Positions 47,957 through 57,947 of a stretch of 64,000 nucleotides of DNA are shown piece after piece. Both the position numbers and the translations under genes were made by a program. The DNA lies in assembly GCF_000372465.1 (NCBI RefSeq), contig NZ_AQUZ01000031.1, positions 1-64,000 on the forward strand, written 5' to 3'. Numbering within the stretch: the stretch's first letter is position 1; every line of letters begins with the position of its first letter. Below the pieces are notes generated by a model that worked only from the letters and a program-made list of their open reading frames with translations, had not been told where the DNA came from and made no database searches. This DNA comes from Kribbella catacumbae DSM 19601. Lineage in GTDB: Bacteria; Actinomycetota; Actinomycetes; Propionibacteriales; Kribbellaceae.

Positions 47957-48589
47957 TCAGTTCTTCTTGTCCGCCTTCACCAGGTAGCCGAAGGCGACCG
48001 AGCGGTCCGGGGAGTGGAACAGGTCCTGACAGGTGGTGAGGGTGATGATCGACGTGGTCGGCGTCTCGCGCGGTTTGCCCGGGACCGGTTCGAGGACCCA
48101 GTTGTCCGCCGGTTTGACGGTCAGGTCGCGGGGCGAGCCGTCCAGTTCGTAGGTGTAGACGGCGTCGGCGGTCTCCACGATCACCTGGTCGCCCTTGGTC
48201 AGCTCCAGCAATTTCCGGAACGGCGACCCGTGCGTGACCCGGTGCCCGGCGACCGCGAAATTGCCCGGCTGCCCCGGCAACTGGGTCTGCGGGTAGTGCC
48301 CGATCCCGCGGGTCAGGTCGCTCTTGCCGACACCTTCCACGACAGGCTTCTCCCAGTCCTTGCCGAACTTGGGGATCCGCAGCAGCACGATCGGCGTACC
48401 GGCTTCGGCCTTGGCCGGCGGATTCTGGGCCGACGGCTGCCAGTTGTCGTGCAGGTCGCGTTTGAGGTCGTCCATCGCGTGGTTCGAGGTGATACCGGTA
48501 CCGAAGTACTGCCACCCCACCCACCCGAGCAGCCCGAGCCCGGCCACCAGCAGGACGACTCCCAATCCCCGTACGACGCCCCGTGCCAT
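47957..48589 (-). CDS. Class E sortase
   Basis: 210 residues. An N-terminal membrane anchor (about 8-30) is followed by an extracytoplasmic sortase beta-barrel. The catalytic triad is visible: His116 in VAGHRVTHG, Cys187 in ITLTTCQD, and Arg196 in SPDRSVAF. The TLTTC signature and size place it in class E, the housekeeping sortase of actinobacteria, which usually recognises LAXTG-type signals and attaches surface proteins to peptidoglycan. No sortase substrate gene is adjacent. ATG 48589 is chosen; a longer start at 48616 adds nine residues without a ribosome binding site. The 200 bp between this gene and the accessory cassette hold no gene. Confidence 0.9.
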   Translation of the reverse strand: MARGVVRGLGVVLLVAGLGLLGWVGWQYFGTGITSNHAMDDLKRDLHDNWQPSAQNPPAKAEAGTPIVLLRIPKFGKDWEKPVVEGVGKSDLTRGIGHYPQTQLPGQPGNFAVAGHRVTHGSPFRKLLELTKGDQVIVETADAVYTYELDGSPRDLTVKPADNWVLEPVPGKPRETPTTSIITLTTCQDLFHSPDRSVAFGYLVKADKKN

Positions 48590-48696
48590 GACCACAAGTA
48601 TGCAGTTGAACTGCACAGGCTGTGTACGACGTGTCGATGGACGGGAGTGAGGGCCGGGGATAACGATGTGAACGGCAATGAATTTAGGAGGTAGCG

Positions 48697-49739
48697 GTGA
48701 AGGCGCTGGTCAAGGCCGAGAGCAAGCCGGGACTTTGGTTGCAGGACGTCCCCGAGCCGCGGATCGAGGCGGACGAAGTACTGATCAAGGTACTGCGAAC
48801 CGGTCTGTGCGGGACCGATCTGCACATCCAGAGCTGGGACCCCTGGGCGCAGAAGAACGTGCCGGTGCCGATGGTCACCGGGCACGAGTTCTCCGGCGAG
48901 GTGGTGGAGATCGGCGCGGGTGTCCGCGACGTCGCGGTGGGTGACGTGGTCAGCGGCGAGGGGCACCTCGTCTGCGGCCGCTGCCGCAACTGCCGGGCCG
49001 GCCGCCGGCACCTGTGCATCAAGACGCGCGGCCTCGGGGTGCACGTGGCGGGCGCGTTCGCGGAGTACGTGAAGCTGCCGGCCATGAACGTCTGGGTGCA
49101 CCGCGATCCGGTCGACCTCGACGTCGCCGCGATCTTCGACCCGTTCGGCAACGCGGTACACACGGCGCTGTCGTTCCCCGTCGTCGGCGAGGACGTGCTG
49201 ATCACCGGCGCCGGCCCGATCGGCATCATGGCCGCGGCCGTCGCGCTGCACGCCGGCGCGCGCAACGTGGTGATCACCGACCTGTCCGACTACCGGCTCG
49301 ATCTGGCCCGCAAGATCGGCGTCACGCACGCGGTGAACGTGCGCGAGCAGACCATCGCCGACGCCCAGCGCGAGCTGGGGATGCGCGAGGGGTTCGACGT
49401 CGGGATGGAGATGTCCGGCCAGCCGGCCGCGTTGCGCGACATGCTGGCGAACATGAACCACGGCGGCAAGATCGCGATGCTCGGCCTGCCCGCCGACGAG
49501 ATCGCGATCGACTGGAGCACGGTGGTGCTCAACATGCTGACCATCAAGGGCATCTACGGCCGGGAGATGTTCGAGACCTGGTACTCGATGTCGGTGATGC
49601 TGGAACGCGGCCTCGACCTCGGCCCGGTGATCACTCACCGGTTCGGCTACGCCGACTTCGAGCAGGCCTTCGACGTCGCCCGCCAGGGCGACTGCGGCAA
49701 AGTGATCCTGGACTGGACCAACCTGGAGGAGAAGCACTG

Positions 49740-49740
<1 letters not shown>
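48697..49740 (+). CDS. tdh: L-threonine 3-dehydrogenase
   Basis: 347 residues, a zinc-dependent medium-chain dehydrogenase oxidising threonine to 2-amino-3-ketobutyrate with NAD+. Catalytic zinc site: Cys38 in TGLCGTDLHI and GHE near 63-65. Structural zinc cysteines: CGRCRNCRAGRRHLC near 93-107. Rossmann: ITGAGPIGIMAAAVA near 169-183. Followed by kbl with the stop and start codons sharing one A, so the two form the standard threonine-to-glycine operon. GTG start with a strong AGGAGGT. The 80 bp upstream hold no obvious operator. Confidence 0.96.
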
Positions 49741-50921
<1,181 letters not shown>

Positions 50922-50976
50922 GTAGTCGCGCTTTTTGGGACTACGGTGATCCGGTTCGTCTGGGTGAGGGAGTGTT

Positions 50977-51543
50977 ATGCGCGGAGTGCTGGCCATCGCC
51001 GGTGTTGTCGGATTGCTGGGTGTCGCCGGGTGTGGTGCCGGCGGGAACCAGCCTGTCGCGGTGGTGACCTCAAGTACGTCGGCTGTGTCGAGTGCGGAGC
51101 CGTCGGCGGCACCCCGCAGTACGCCGATAGTGACTGCAAGGCCGACGCCGGCGCGCCTGACGACAGCTCAGGCAGGCAAGCGATACCTGACGGTGACGCG
51201 GCCGTACAACGTCGCGCTGGAGCGGTTCGAGAAGGCAGCTAACAGCGGTTCCTCGGTGCAGACGCTCCGCGCCCGGGCCCGGTCCGTCGCTGCCACGAAT
51301 CTGGCCGAATCGCGGCTGCTGCTGTCGATCGCCTGGCCAACCTCCGTCGCCGCCCAGATCCGGGAGCTGGCCAAGGCTGACGCCACCGCCAGACCGTACT
51401 GGCTGAAGGTCGCGGCGTCCGACAGCCTCAGCGAGATGGCCGGCCACATCCGCCGCGCCTCCGCAGCCGGCGGCAACAATCCCGCCGCGGAGATCCGCAA
51501 ACTGCTCGGCTTGCCGAAGTACGACGAGTCCGACTACAGCTGA
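50977..51543 (+). CDS. Putative lipoprotein of unknown function
   Basis: 188 residues. The signal ends in a lipobox LLGVAGC (Cys about 19), so the mature protein is membrane-anchored on the outer face. A Ser/Thr/Pro-rich spacer (about 25-60) leads to a helical domain of about 125 residues beginning YLTVTRPYNVALERFEKAA and containing long amphipathic helices. This TTAQAGKRYL-type layout is common in actinobacterial lipoproteins without assigned function. GGGAG precedes the ATG. No operon link to kbl is clear (55 bp gap). Confidence 0.8.
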   Translation: MRGVLAIAGVVGLLGVAGCGAGGNQPVAVVTSSTSAVSSAEPSAAPRSTPIVTARPTPARLTTAQAGKRYLTVTRPYNVALERFEKAANSGSSVQTLRARARSVAATNLAESRLLLSIAWPTSVAAQIRELAKADATARPYWLKVAASDSLSEMAGHIRRASAAGGNNPAAEIRKLLGLPKYDESDYS

Positions 51544-51621
51544 TCCGGCTTCGGCGGCAACGCTCTGGGTCTCACTCTGCGTGATGACGAGGCTGTCGGT
51601 GGGTGGCGGCAGGATGGGCAC

Positions 51622-52707
51622 ATGGCGGTGTTGAGTGCGCGGGCAGTGAACCGGGCCACACTGGCGCGGCAGTTGTTGTTGGGGCGGGCTGAGGTTTCCG
51701 CGGTGGAGGCGGTAGGGCGGTTGGTGGGGATGCAGGGGCAGGAGGCCAAGCATCCGTATGTGGGGTTGTGGTCGCGGGTTGGTGGGTTTGCGGATGAGGA
51801 CCTGACGGCCGCTGTTGGGGCGCGCGAGGTGGTCCGGGCGACGATGTTCCGGGGGACGTTGCATCTGGTGACGGCGGCTGACTACCTGCGGTTTCGGAAC
51901 ACGATCAGTCCGGTACTCGAGGCGGGGCTGCGGATCCTCGGGGATCGGGGCGAGGGGCTTGAGGCGGACAAGGTGGTCGCCGCGGCGGAGAAACTGTTGG
52001 CTGCGGAGCCGTTGACGTTCACCGAGGTCAGGGATGCGCTGCGGGAGCAGTTTCCGAAGGTGAACGACCGGGCGCTCGGGTTCACCACGCGGATGATGGT
52101 GCCGCTGGTGATGTTCCCGGCCGACACCCGCTGGGGCTTCACCGCGAACTCACGCTTCACCCCCGCGGCGGACTGGCTCGGTGCTGAGCCGCAGGACAGC
52201 GCAGTACCGGAGGAGCTGGTCGTCCGATATCTGGAGGCGTTCGGGCCGGCCACGCCCGCTGACTTCCAGACCTGGTCGGGGTTGCCCAAGGCGAAGCCGG
52301 TGTTCGACAAGCTCGACCTACAGGAGTTCACCGACAAGAACGGCAAGACCCTGTACGACGTACCGGGGGCGCCGCGGCCTGATCCGGAGACGGCTGCGCC
52401 GGTCAGGTTCCTGCCGGAGTTCGACAATCTGCTGCTCGCACATGCCAAGCGCGAGCGGATCATCGCCGACGAGCACCGCCCGGCGGTGTTCACCAAGAAC
52501 CTGCGGGTGAAGTCGGTGTACCTGGTCGACGGGCTCGTCGCCGGCCTGTGGACAGCCGCGAAGAAGCGCGGTGTGGCCACTCTCACCCTCACCCCGTTCG
52601 GCCGGACGCCGAAGAAGACGGCGACCGAGCTTGAGCGTGAAGGGACCGGGTTGCTGCGCTTCCTGGAGCCCGATGCGGCGACCTACGAAGTGGTTACGGC
52701 CAGTTGA
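51622..52707 (+). CDS. AlkZ/YcaQ-like (HTH_42) winged-helix protein, possible DNA glycosylase
   Basis: 361 residues, full-length HTH_42 family (PF06224). The family includes AlkZ and YcaQ, DNA glycosylases that unhook bulky alkyl adducts and interstrand crosslinks. The N-terminal region LVGMQGQEAKHPYVGLWSR contains Gln38-Gly-Gln40, matching the Q-x-Q catalytic motif of AlkZ. Tandem winged helices continue through PVRFLPEFDNLLLAHAKRERI near 270-292. Actinomycetes carry many paralogues and most are uncharacterised, so activity here is inference from the motif. Not linked to an antibiotic cluster in this window. Confidence 0.8.
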   Translation: MAVLSARAVNRATLARQLLLGRAEVSAVEAVGRLVGMQGQEAKHPYVGLWSRVGGFADEDLTAAVGAREVVRATMFRGTLHLVTAADYLRFRNTISPVLEAGLRILGDRGEGLEADKVVAAAEKLLAAEPLTFTEVRDALREQFPKVNDRALGFTTRMMVPLVMFPADTRWGFTANSRFTPAADWLGAEPQDSAVPEELVVRYLEAFGPATPADFQTWSGLPKAKPVFDKLDLQEFTDKNGKTLYDVPGAPRPDPETAAPVRFLPEFDNLLLAHAKRERIIADEHRPAVFTKNLRVKSVYLVDGLVAGLWTAAKKRGVATLTLTPFGRTPKKTATELEREGTGLLRFLEPDAATYEVVTAS

Positions 52708-52769
52708 TGAGGTTGTTGTCACACGTCGGATGACTGTGCTGGCGCCGCCTGTGCCGGTGGAATAGACAG

Positions 52770-53594
52770 ATGAGCACAGTCCCCATGATCACTCTGGACA
52801 ACGGCGTCGAGATCCCGCAGCTGGGCCTGGGGGTGTGGCAGGTCGAGGACGAGATCGTCACCGGCGTCGTCGAAGCGGCCTTCGAGGCCGGCTACCGGCA
52901 CGTCGACACGGCCGCCATCTACGGCAACGAGGCGGGCGTCGGCCGCGCCATCGCCGCCGCCGGGCTGCCCCGCGACGAGCTCTTCATCACCACCAAGCTG
53001 TGGAACAGCGACCAGGGCTACGACTCGACCCTGAAGGCGTTCGACGCCAGCCTCGACCGGCTCGGGCTGGAGTCCGTCGACCTGTACCTGATCCACTGGC
53101 AGGCGCTGAAGAAGGACAAGTACGTCGAGACCTGGAAGGCGTTCGAGCAGCTGTACGCCGACAAGCGGGTGCGCGCGATCGGCGTCTCCAACTTCCACAT
53201 CCCTGCCCTGCAACGGTTGTTCGACGAGACCGACCTGCGCCCGGCGGTGAACCAGATCGAGTTGCACCCGGAGCTGCCGCAGGACGAGCTGCGCGCGTTC
53301 AACGCCGAGAACGACATCGTCACGCAGGCGTGGAGCCCGCTGGCTTCGGGTGGGCTGATCGACAACCCGGCGCTGAAGCAGCTCGGCGACAAGTACGGCA
53401 AGTCGGCCGCCCAGGTGGCGATCCGCTGGCACCTGCAACTCGGCAACGTGGTGCTCCCGAAGTCCAAGACGCCGAGCCGGATCGCGGAGAACATCGACGT
53501 CTTCGACTTCGCCCTGGACAACGACGACATGGCCGCGATCGCCGACCTGGAGACCGGCGTCCGCGTCGGTGGCGACCCCGACACCGTCGGCTAG
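52770..53594 (+). CDS. Aldo/keto reductase
   Basis: 274 residues, a TIM-barrel NADPH-dependent oxidoreductase close to 2,5-diketo-D-gluconate reductases (AKR5). The catalytic tetrad is complete: Asp46, Tyr51 in YRHVDTAAIYGNE, Lys76 in FITTKLW and His109 in YLIHWQ. The C-terminal cofactor segment VVLPKSKTPSRIAENI near 228-243 carries the Lys/Ser/Arg that bind the 2'-phosphate of NADPH. Substrate could be aldehydes or sugar ketoacids. It is followed by a LysR gene on the same strand, 49 bp later. Confidence 0.93.
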   Translation: MSTVPMITLDNGVEIPQLGLGVWQVEDEIVTGVVEAAFEAGYRHVDTAAIYGNEAGVGRAIAAAGLPRDELFITTKLWNSDQGYDSTLKAFDASLDRLGLESVDLYLIHWQALKKDKYVETWKAFEQLYADKRVRAIGVSNFHIPALQRLFDETDLRPAVNQIELHPELPQDELRAFNAENDIVTQAWSPLASGGLIDNPALKQLGDKYGKSAAQVAIRWHLQLGNVVLPKSKTPSRIAENIDVFDFALDNDDMAAIADLETGVRVGGDPDTVG

Positions 53595-53643
53595 ACGAGT
53601 TGCAAGAAGCGCCGTAGTACGGCGTTGTGCGAAGCTGACCTGC

Positions 53644-54552
53644 GTGATCGAAGTACGCAGGTTGCGAGTACTGCGAGCGCTTGCTGACCACGGCACCGTG
53701 ACCGCGGCCGCCGAGGTCCTGCACCTGACCCCGTCGGCCGTCTCCCAGCAACTCGCCGCCCTCGAATCCGAAGTAGGCCAGGAACTCCTCGAACGCCGCG
53801 GCCGCCGAGTCGCCATCACCTCCGCCGGCCGCCTCCTCCTGACCCACGCCGACACGATCCTCACCGAAGTCGAACGCGCCGAAGAAGCCATGCGCCGGCA
53901 CGCCGAAGGCGCCACCGGCGAGATCCGGGTAGCCGCCTTCGCCACCGCGATCAGCCTCCTCGTCGCCCCTTCGCTGACCAGCCTCCGAGCCAGTACGCCG
54001 GGCCTGCGCCTGGTCGTCCGCGACGTCGAAGGCCACCAAGGCATCACCCAACTGCTCGACGGCGAGGTGGAGCTCGCCGTCGCCGTCGAGCATCGCGGCT
54101 CGCCACGACCCGACGACGAACGCCTGACCCGAATCCCCTTGTACGCCGAGCCTTTCGTGGCCTTGCTGCCGTCAAGCCACCGTGCCGCCGAGGCCACCAC
54201 CGTCGACCTGACCGCCCTTGCCGCCGACAACTGGGTGACCACGTCGGCGGGGAACCCGATCCGCGACGTGGTCCTCCTGGCCTGTGAACAGGCCGGGTTC
54301 CGGCCACGGATCGTGCACACCTCCGACGACTTCCGCGCGGTCGCCGCCCTGGTCGCGGCCGGCGCAGGCGTCTCACTCGTCCCCCGCCTGGCCTTGCGCG
54401 ACAGCGAAGCCGGTACTGCGGTGATCCGCCCCCTCACCGAGCCGGCCCCCACCCGCCGGGTCTTCGTCGCCGTCCGCACGGGCCGGATCGGCAACCCGCT
54501 GATCGCCGCCACCATCTCCGCCCTCGGAGAGGCCGCCGAGAAGCTGCTCTGA
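53644..54552 (+). CDS. LysR-family transcriptional regulator
   Basis: 302 residues. The N-terminal HTH is VLRALADHGTVTAAAEVLHLTPSAVSQQLAALESEVGQELLERRGRR (about 8-55). The substrate-binding domain begins near 90 with GEIRVAAFATAISLLVAPSL and includes VTTSAGNPIRDVVLLACEQAGF near 200-221. The GTG at 53644 sets the HTH at the usual distance from the N-terminus. Same strand as the aldo/keto reductase upstream, so the two may be cotranscribed. Convergent with the HxlR gene, with 2 bp between stops. Confidence 0.88.
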   Translation: MIEVRRLRVLRALADHGTVTAAAEVLHLTPSAVSQQLAALESEVGQELLERRGRRVAITSAGRLLLTHADTILTEVERAEEAMRRHAEGATGEIRVAAFATAISLLVAPSLTSLRASTPGLRLVVRDVEGHQGITQLLDGEVELAVAVEHRGSPRPDDERLTRIPLYAEPFVALLPSSHRAAEATTVDLTALAADNWVTTSAGNPIRDVVLLACEQAGFRPRIVHTSDDFRAVAALVAAGAGVSLVPRLALRDSEAGTAVIRPLTEPAPTRRVFVAVRTGRIGNPLIAATISALGEAAEKLL

Positions 54553-54554
54553 AG

Positions 54555-54923
54555 CTATCCGCGAGCGTCGTACGTGGTGCGGGCCTCCAGGACGGCGGGG
54601 ACCTTGGACTCCACCCAGAAGGCCAGGCTCCGGACCTGGCGGGCTACCTCCTCGCCCACCGGTGTGAGCGAGTAGTCGACCCGGGGCGGAATGACGGGCT
54701 TCGCGTCACGCAGTACGAAACCGTCGCGCTCCAGCGTCTGCAGGGTCTGGGCGAGCATCTTCTCGCTGACCCCGCCGACCCGCCGGCGCAGCTCGCTGAA
54801 CCGGTACGACCGCTCGAGCAGGACGATCAGCACCAGGGTGCCCCAGCGACTGGTGACGTGCTCGAGGATCGGACGGGACGGACAGTCCATCCGGACCACG
54901 TCCGGGATGAGTGCCTCGGTCAT
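54555..54923 (-). CDS. HxlR-family redox-type regulator (QorR-like)
   Basis: 122 residues, one winged-helix HxlR (DUF24) domain: CPSRPILEHVTSRWGTLVLIVLLERSYRFSELRRRVGGVSEKML near 14-57, then LERDGFVLRDAKPVIPPRVDYSLTPVG near 63-90. The single N-terminal Cys14 is at the position used for thiol sensing in QorR and HypR. In Corynebacterium glutamicum, QorR represses the divergent qor2 and is released by oxidants. Here the divergent gene is also a QorB-type quinone reductase, so the same circuit is inferred. GGAGG precedes the ATG. A perfect 9-bp-arm palindrome lies between the genes. Confidence 0.88.
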   Translation of the reverse strand: MTEALIPDVVRMDCPSRPILEHVTSRWGTLVLIVLLERSYRFSELRRRVGGVSEKMLAQTLQTLERDGFVLRDAKPVIPPRVDYSLTPVGEEVARQVRSLAFWVESKVPAVLEARTTYDARG

Positions 54924-54967
54924 CGGTCCACCTCCTGCTTACTTGAACATCAGTACCTTACTTCAAA

Positions 54968-54996
54968 GTGGGTACTGTTGGGAAGATAGTACCCAC
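54968..54996. promoter_or_regulatory. HxlR operator candidate
   Basis: GTGGGTACT (54968-54976) and AGTACCCAC (54988-54996) are perfect 9-bp arms with an 11-bp spacer. Further AGTAC half-sites flank it on both sides, consistent with more than one dimer binding in this 121-bp divergent region. Confidence 0.75.
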
Positions 54997-55044
54997 CTTA
55001 GAGTTAGTGCCTCAGTACTCAAAACTCTACGGAAAGCACCTCAG

Positions 55045-55905
55045 ATGAGCATCGTCATCACCGGCGCCACCGGCCAGCTCGGCCGCCTCGTCATCGCCGA
55101 CCTGCTAGCAGCCGGCATTCCCGCCGACGGCATCACGGCCGTTGCCCGCAGCAAGGAGAAGGCCGCCGACCTCGCGGCCGAGGGCGTCAAGGTCGCGATC
55201 GCGGACTACGACGAGCCCTCGACCTTCGACGAGGTCTTCAGCGCGGGCGACCGCGTCCTGCTGATCTCCGGCACCGACCTCGGCCGCCGGATCCCCCAGC
55301 ACACCGTGGTCATCGCCGGGGCCAAGGCAGCCGGCGTCGCCCAGCTCGCCTACACCAGCGTCTTCGGCGGCCCGAAGGCCGAAATGCTGCTCGCCGCGGA
55401 GCACCAGGCGACCGAACAGCTCATCCTCGGCTCCGGCCTCCCGTACACCTTCCTGCGCAACAACTGGTACACCGAACTGGCCGTCCGCGACGTCGCCGAC
55501 GCAGTCCAGAGCGGCGCGATCGTGAACGGCGCCTCGCCCGACGCCCGACTGGCCACCGCGACGCGCGAGGACTACGCCGCTGCCGCCGCGGTCGTGATGA
55601 GCACGGACGGCCACCTCAACAAGGCCTACGAGCTGGGCGGCGACGTCGCCTGGACGTTCGGCGAGTTCGCCGCCGAGCTCTCGCGTCAGACCGGCAAGCC
55701 GGTCGTCCACCAGTCCCTGCCACAGAAGGAGATCCTGGCCGGCCTGCTCGCCGCCGGACTCCCCGAAGACCTCGCCGAGGTGCTTGCCGACGTCGACACC
55801 GCGATGAGCGCGGGCGTCCTCTCCGCGACCCCAGGCGACCTCTCCCGCCTGACCGGCCGCCCCACCACCCCGATCGCGACCACGATCACCAAGCTGCTGG
55901 GCTAA
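55045..55905 (+). CDS. NAD(P)H-binding quinone oxidoreductase (QorB/YtfG-like)
   Basis: 286 residues, atypical SDR of the NmrA/QorB group. It opens with the NADP-binding glycine motif MSIVITGATGQLGRLVI and includes VLLISGTDLGRRIPQH near 69-84, LAYTSVFGG near 100-108, and the QorB-typical LPYTFLRNNWYTE near 133-145. It lacks the Tyr-x-x-x-Lys of classical SDRs, as expected for this group. Likely NADPH-dependent quinone reduction in oxidative stress, under the divergent HxlR regulator. Its stop overlaps the convergent TPR gene by 4 bp. Confidence 0.88.
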   Translation: MSIVITGATGQLGRLVIADLLAAGIPADGITAVARSKEKAADLAAEGVKVAIADYDEPSTFDEVFSAGDRVLLISGTDLGRRIPQHTVVIAGAKAAGVAQLAYTSVFGGPKAEMLLAAEHQATEQLILGSGLPYTFLRNNWYTELAVRDVADAVQSGAIVNGASPDARLATATREDYAAAAAVVMSTDGHLNKAYELGGDVAWTFGEFAAELSRQTGKPVVHQSLPQKEILAGLLAAGLPEDLAEVLADVDTAMSAGVLSATPGDLSRLTGRPTTPIATTITKLLG

Positions 55906-56435
55906 CTCCTGGCGGCTAGACCGTCGAGCTGGTCCTGGACCTCATCGGCCGCCGGGTCGGCGACCTGGCGGTACAGGACCACCGCACGCTGCCAGTGCGT
56001 GCGAGCCTCCTCAGGCCTGCCGAGTGCGAGCAGCGTCCTGCCGAGGCGGTCCCGCGCTTTGGCCTCCAGGTTCTCGCCCGGAAAGCGGGTAGCGATCTCC
56101 AGAGCTTGTTCGAACTGCTCCCGGGCCTGGTAATGATCGCCCCGCAAAGACCAGCCTCTCCCGAAATCGGACAGCAGATCGAATTCGATCAACGGCAACT
56201 CGGCGGCCCGGGCCCGCTCCAGCGCTTCGGTCAGCATCGGCCAGCCGGCGTCGTACTGATGGCTCTCCACCAGCGACATCCCCATCTGCTCGTGGTGGAG
56301 CATCGGGATCTGGCCAGTACCCCGCTCGCGATGGACGGCGGCGGCGCGGTCGAAGGCCGCGCGCTGTCCAGCCAGGTCGCCCAGTGCCCCGGCAGCGATG
56401 CCGGCGGGCGGGGCGGTGGATCCTGAGATCCGCAT
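55902..56435 (-). CDS. Stand-alone TPR protein resembling a regulator C-terminus
   Basis: 177 residues, made of about four tetratricopeptide repeats (GALGDLAGQRAAFDRAAAVHRERG, LIEFDLLSDFGRGWSLRGDHYQAREQFEQAL, AKARDRLGRTLLALGRPEEARTHWQRAVVLYRQV). The closing DPAADEVQDQLDGL is characteristic of the C-terminus of AfsR/LuxR-type regulators, which suggests a separated or truncated regulator tail rather than an independent protein. No DNA-binding or NTPase portion is found upstream, where a lipoprotein gene lies. The start at 56435 has no good ribosome binding site. Confidence 0.6.
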   Translation of the reverse strand: MRISGSTAPPAGIAAGALGDLAGQRAAFDRAAAVHRERGTGQIPMLHHEQMGMSLVESHQYDAGWPMLTEALERARAAELPLIEFDLLSDFGRGWSLRGDHYQAREQFEQALEIATRFPGENLEAKARDRLGRTLLALGRPEEARTHWQRAVVLYRQVADPAADEVQDQLDGLAARS

Positions 56436-56463
56436 GCAGCCAGGCTAAAGGCTCGGCCTGGAA

Positions 56464-57048
56464 TCAGGCGAGGTGGGCGGCGGCGGTTCGGGTGATGCGG
56501 TCGAAGTTGGCGGGCTTGATGCCGGGGCCCATTTCGCGGAAGGACAGCACGCTGACGATCCTGCCCTGCAAGGTGATCGCGGAGGGGAAGCCGCCGTCCT
56601 CGCTGCCTGGGTCGGAGGGCAGGGGGTAGTCGTACCAGCGGAGGAGCTGGGTCGCGTCGCCGAGCGGAAGGGTGCGGTTCTCGGTGAGCTTGCGCGCGTG
56701 GGTCGGAGCCGGGACCGCCGCCTTGCAGGACTTGATCGTCTTGATGATCTTGTCGTACGCCGCCCGCGCGGCCTTGGCATCGGCGTACCGGGTCAGCCAC
56801 TGACCGCCGGAGGCGTCCAGCTCGGTGGTGAAGTTGCGGCTCAGGCTGCCGGGCGGCAACGGTGAGGGCTTGGGCGGTCCACCGCTGGGGTTCGTGCTCG
56901 GCAAGCCGGAGATGCTCGGCGTCAGCGTCGGCGTACCGGCTGGTGCACCGCCGCCGGACGGCTTGGTGTCGTTGCCGCAGGCCACCAACATGAGACCCAT
57001 CGCGGCGACCCCGGCCAGCTGAGCGCTCCTCCATCCGCGTGCGGACAT
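56464..57048 (-). CDS. Putative lipoprotein of unknown function
   Basis: 194 residues. The lipobox LMLVACG gives a lipidated Cys near residue 24, then a Gly/Pro/Ser/Thr-rich spacer (about 26-70) and a compact domain of about 120 residues with GQWLTRYADAKAARAAYDKIIKTIKSC and a later LRWYDYPLPSDPGSEDGGFP, AITLQGRIVSVLSFREMG. This resembles the PknH-sensor-like or sensor-domain lipoproteins of actinobacteria (a paired Cys and a beta-sheet core), without enough identity for a firm call. ATG 57048 is chosen; the frame continues far upstream without coding character. Confidence 0.75.
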   Translation of the reverse strand: MSARGWRSAQLAGVAAMGLMLVACGNDTKPSGGGAPAGTPTLTPSISGLPSTNPSGGPPKPSPLPPGSLSRNFTTELDASGGQWLTRYADAKAARAAYDKIIKTIKSCKAAVPAPTHARKLTENRTLPLGDATQLLRWYDYPLPSDPGSEDGGFPSAITLQGRIVSVLSFREMGPGIKPANFDRITRTAAAHLA

Positions 57049-57128
57049 GTCCCGACCAACCTTCTCGCCGATGCTTCTCTTGGTCTTATGGACGCTAGCG
57101 AGAACTGTTTGGTTGGTACCGCATTTGG

Positions 57129-57896
57129 TCAGGTGCGGCGGCGTCCGTCCAGGCCGATGGTGGAGACGCGGGCGATCAGGGTTCTGGGGGTGTAGCGGGC
57201 CGCGGCGACGATGAGCTTGTAGCGCCAGCTGGGGATCGAGATCGCCTTGCCTTGCATCAGGTCGGCCCAGGCCGCATCGACCAGCTCGGTCGCGTCGAGC
57301 CACAGGAAGGACGGGATGATCGTCTTGTCCATCTCCATCCGCGCGTGGAACTCGGTGTGCACGAACCCCGGACACAACGCCATCACCGCGACGCCCTTGG
57401 CGTGCAGCTCGACGGCCAGGCCGGCGGAGAAGTTCGTCACCCACGACTTGTGCGCGCTGTAGCTACCGCGCTGTATGAAGCCTGCCACCGACGAGACGTT
57501 GACGACCGCACCGGAGCCGCGCTCGATCATCGGCAACACGGCCGCGTGGGTGAGCCGCAGGACGACGCGCACGAGCAGATCGAACTGCTTCTCCTCGACC
57601 TCGACCGGGTTCGCCCAGAAGGGTTTCTTCTGCCCGAAACCGGCGTTGTTCACCAGTACTTCGATCGGCCCGGTCCGGAAGCGCTCCTCGACGACGGCGA
57701 GCTGGTCGGGTTCGGTCAGGTCCGCCGGCAGTACCTCGCAGGCGACGCCGTGCAGCAGGGTGATCTCGGTGGCGACCTCCTTCAGCCTCGCCTCGTCGCG
57801 CGCCACCAGCACCAGGTCGTAGCCCTCGATCGCCAGCTTGTCCGCGAAGGCTCGCCCGATCCCGGCAGTAGGTCCTGTGATGAGCGCGGTCGCCAC
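57129..57896 (-). CDS. Short-chain dehydrogenase/reductase
   Basis: 255 residues. Classical SDR with ALITGPTAGIGRAFADKLA near 3-21 (the GxxxGIG motif as GPTAGIG), NNAGFGQ near 84-90, Ser near 135 in VNVSSVAGF and a catalytic YSAHK near 148-152. The region LCPGFVHTEFHARM near 175-190 follows the usual P-G-motif. This type (DltE/YqjQ-like) reduces ketones of lipids or unknown metabolites. GTG start at 57896 with GGGAGG upstream. Divergent from the HAD gene with 51 bp between starts. Confidence 0.9.
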   Translation of the reverse strand: MATALITGPTAGIGRAFADKLAIEGYDLVLVARDEARLKEVATEITLLHGVACEVLPADLTEPDQLAVVEERFRTGPIEVLVNNAGFGQKKPFWANPVEVEEKQFDLLVRVVLRLTHAAVLPMIERGSGAVVNVSSVAGFIQRGSYSAHKSWVTNFSAGLAVELHAKGVAVMALCPGFVHTEFHARMEMDKTIIPSFLWLDATELVDAAWADLMQGKAISIPSWRYKLIVAAARYTPRTLIARVSTIGLDGRRRT

Positions 57897-57920
57897 AGCT
57901 TCAGTCCTCCCGTCGATGAC

Positions 57921-57946
57921 AGTCCAGTCTGTCACTACTCTGGACT
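57921..57946 (+). promoter_or_regulatory. Leaderless promoter and inverted repeat before the HAD gene
   Basis: TACTCT (57936-57941) lies 6 nt before the ATG at 57948, the spacing of a leaderless promoter. AGTCCAG (57921-57927) and CTGGACT (57940-57946) are perfect 7-bp arms overlapping it, a possible operator. Confidence 0.55.
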
Positions 57947-57947
57947 G

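Noticed and set aside
57049..57444. Upstream extension of the lipoprotein gene at 56464-57048
   Set aside because: The extension is antisense to the SDR gene and removes the lipoprotein signal from the N-terminus; the ATG at 57048 restores a normal lipobox.
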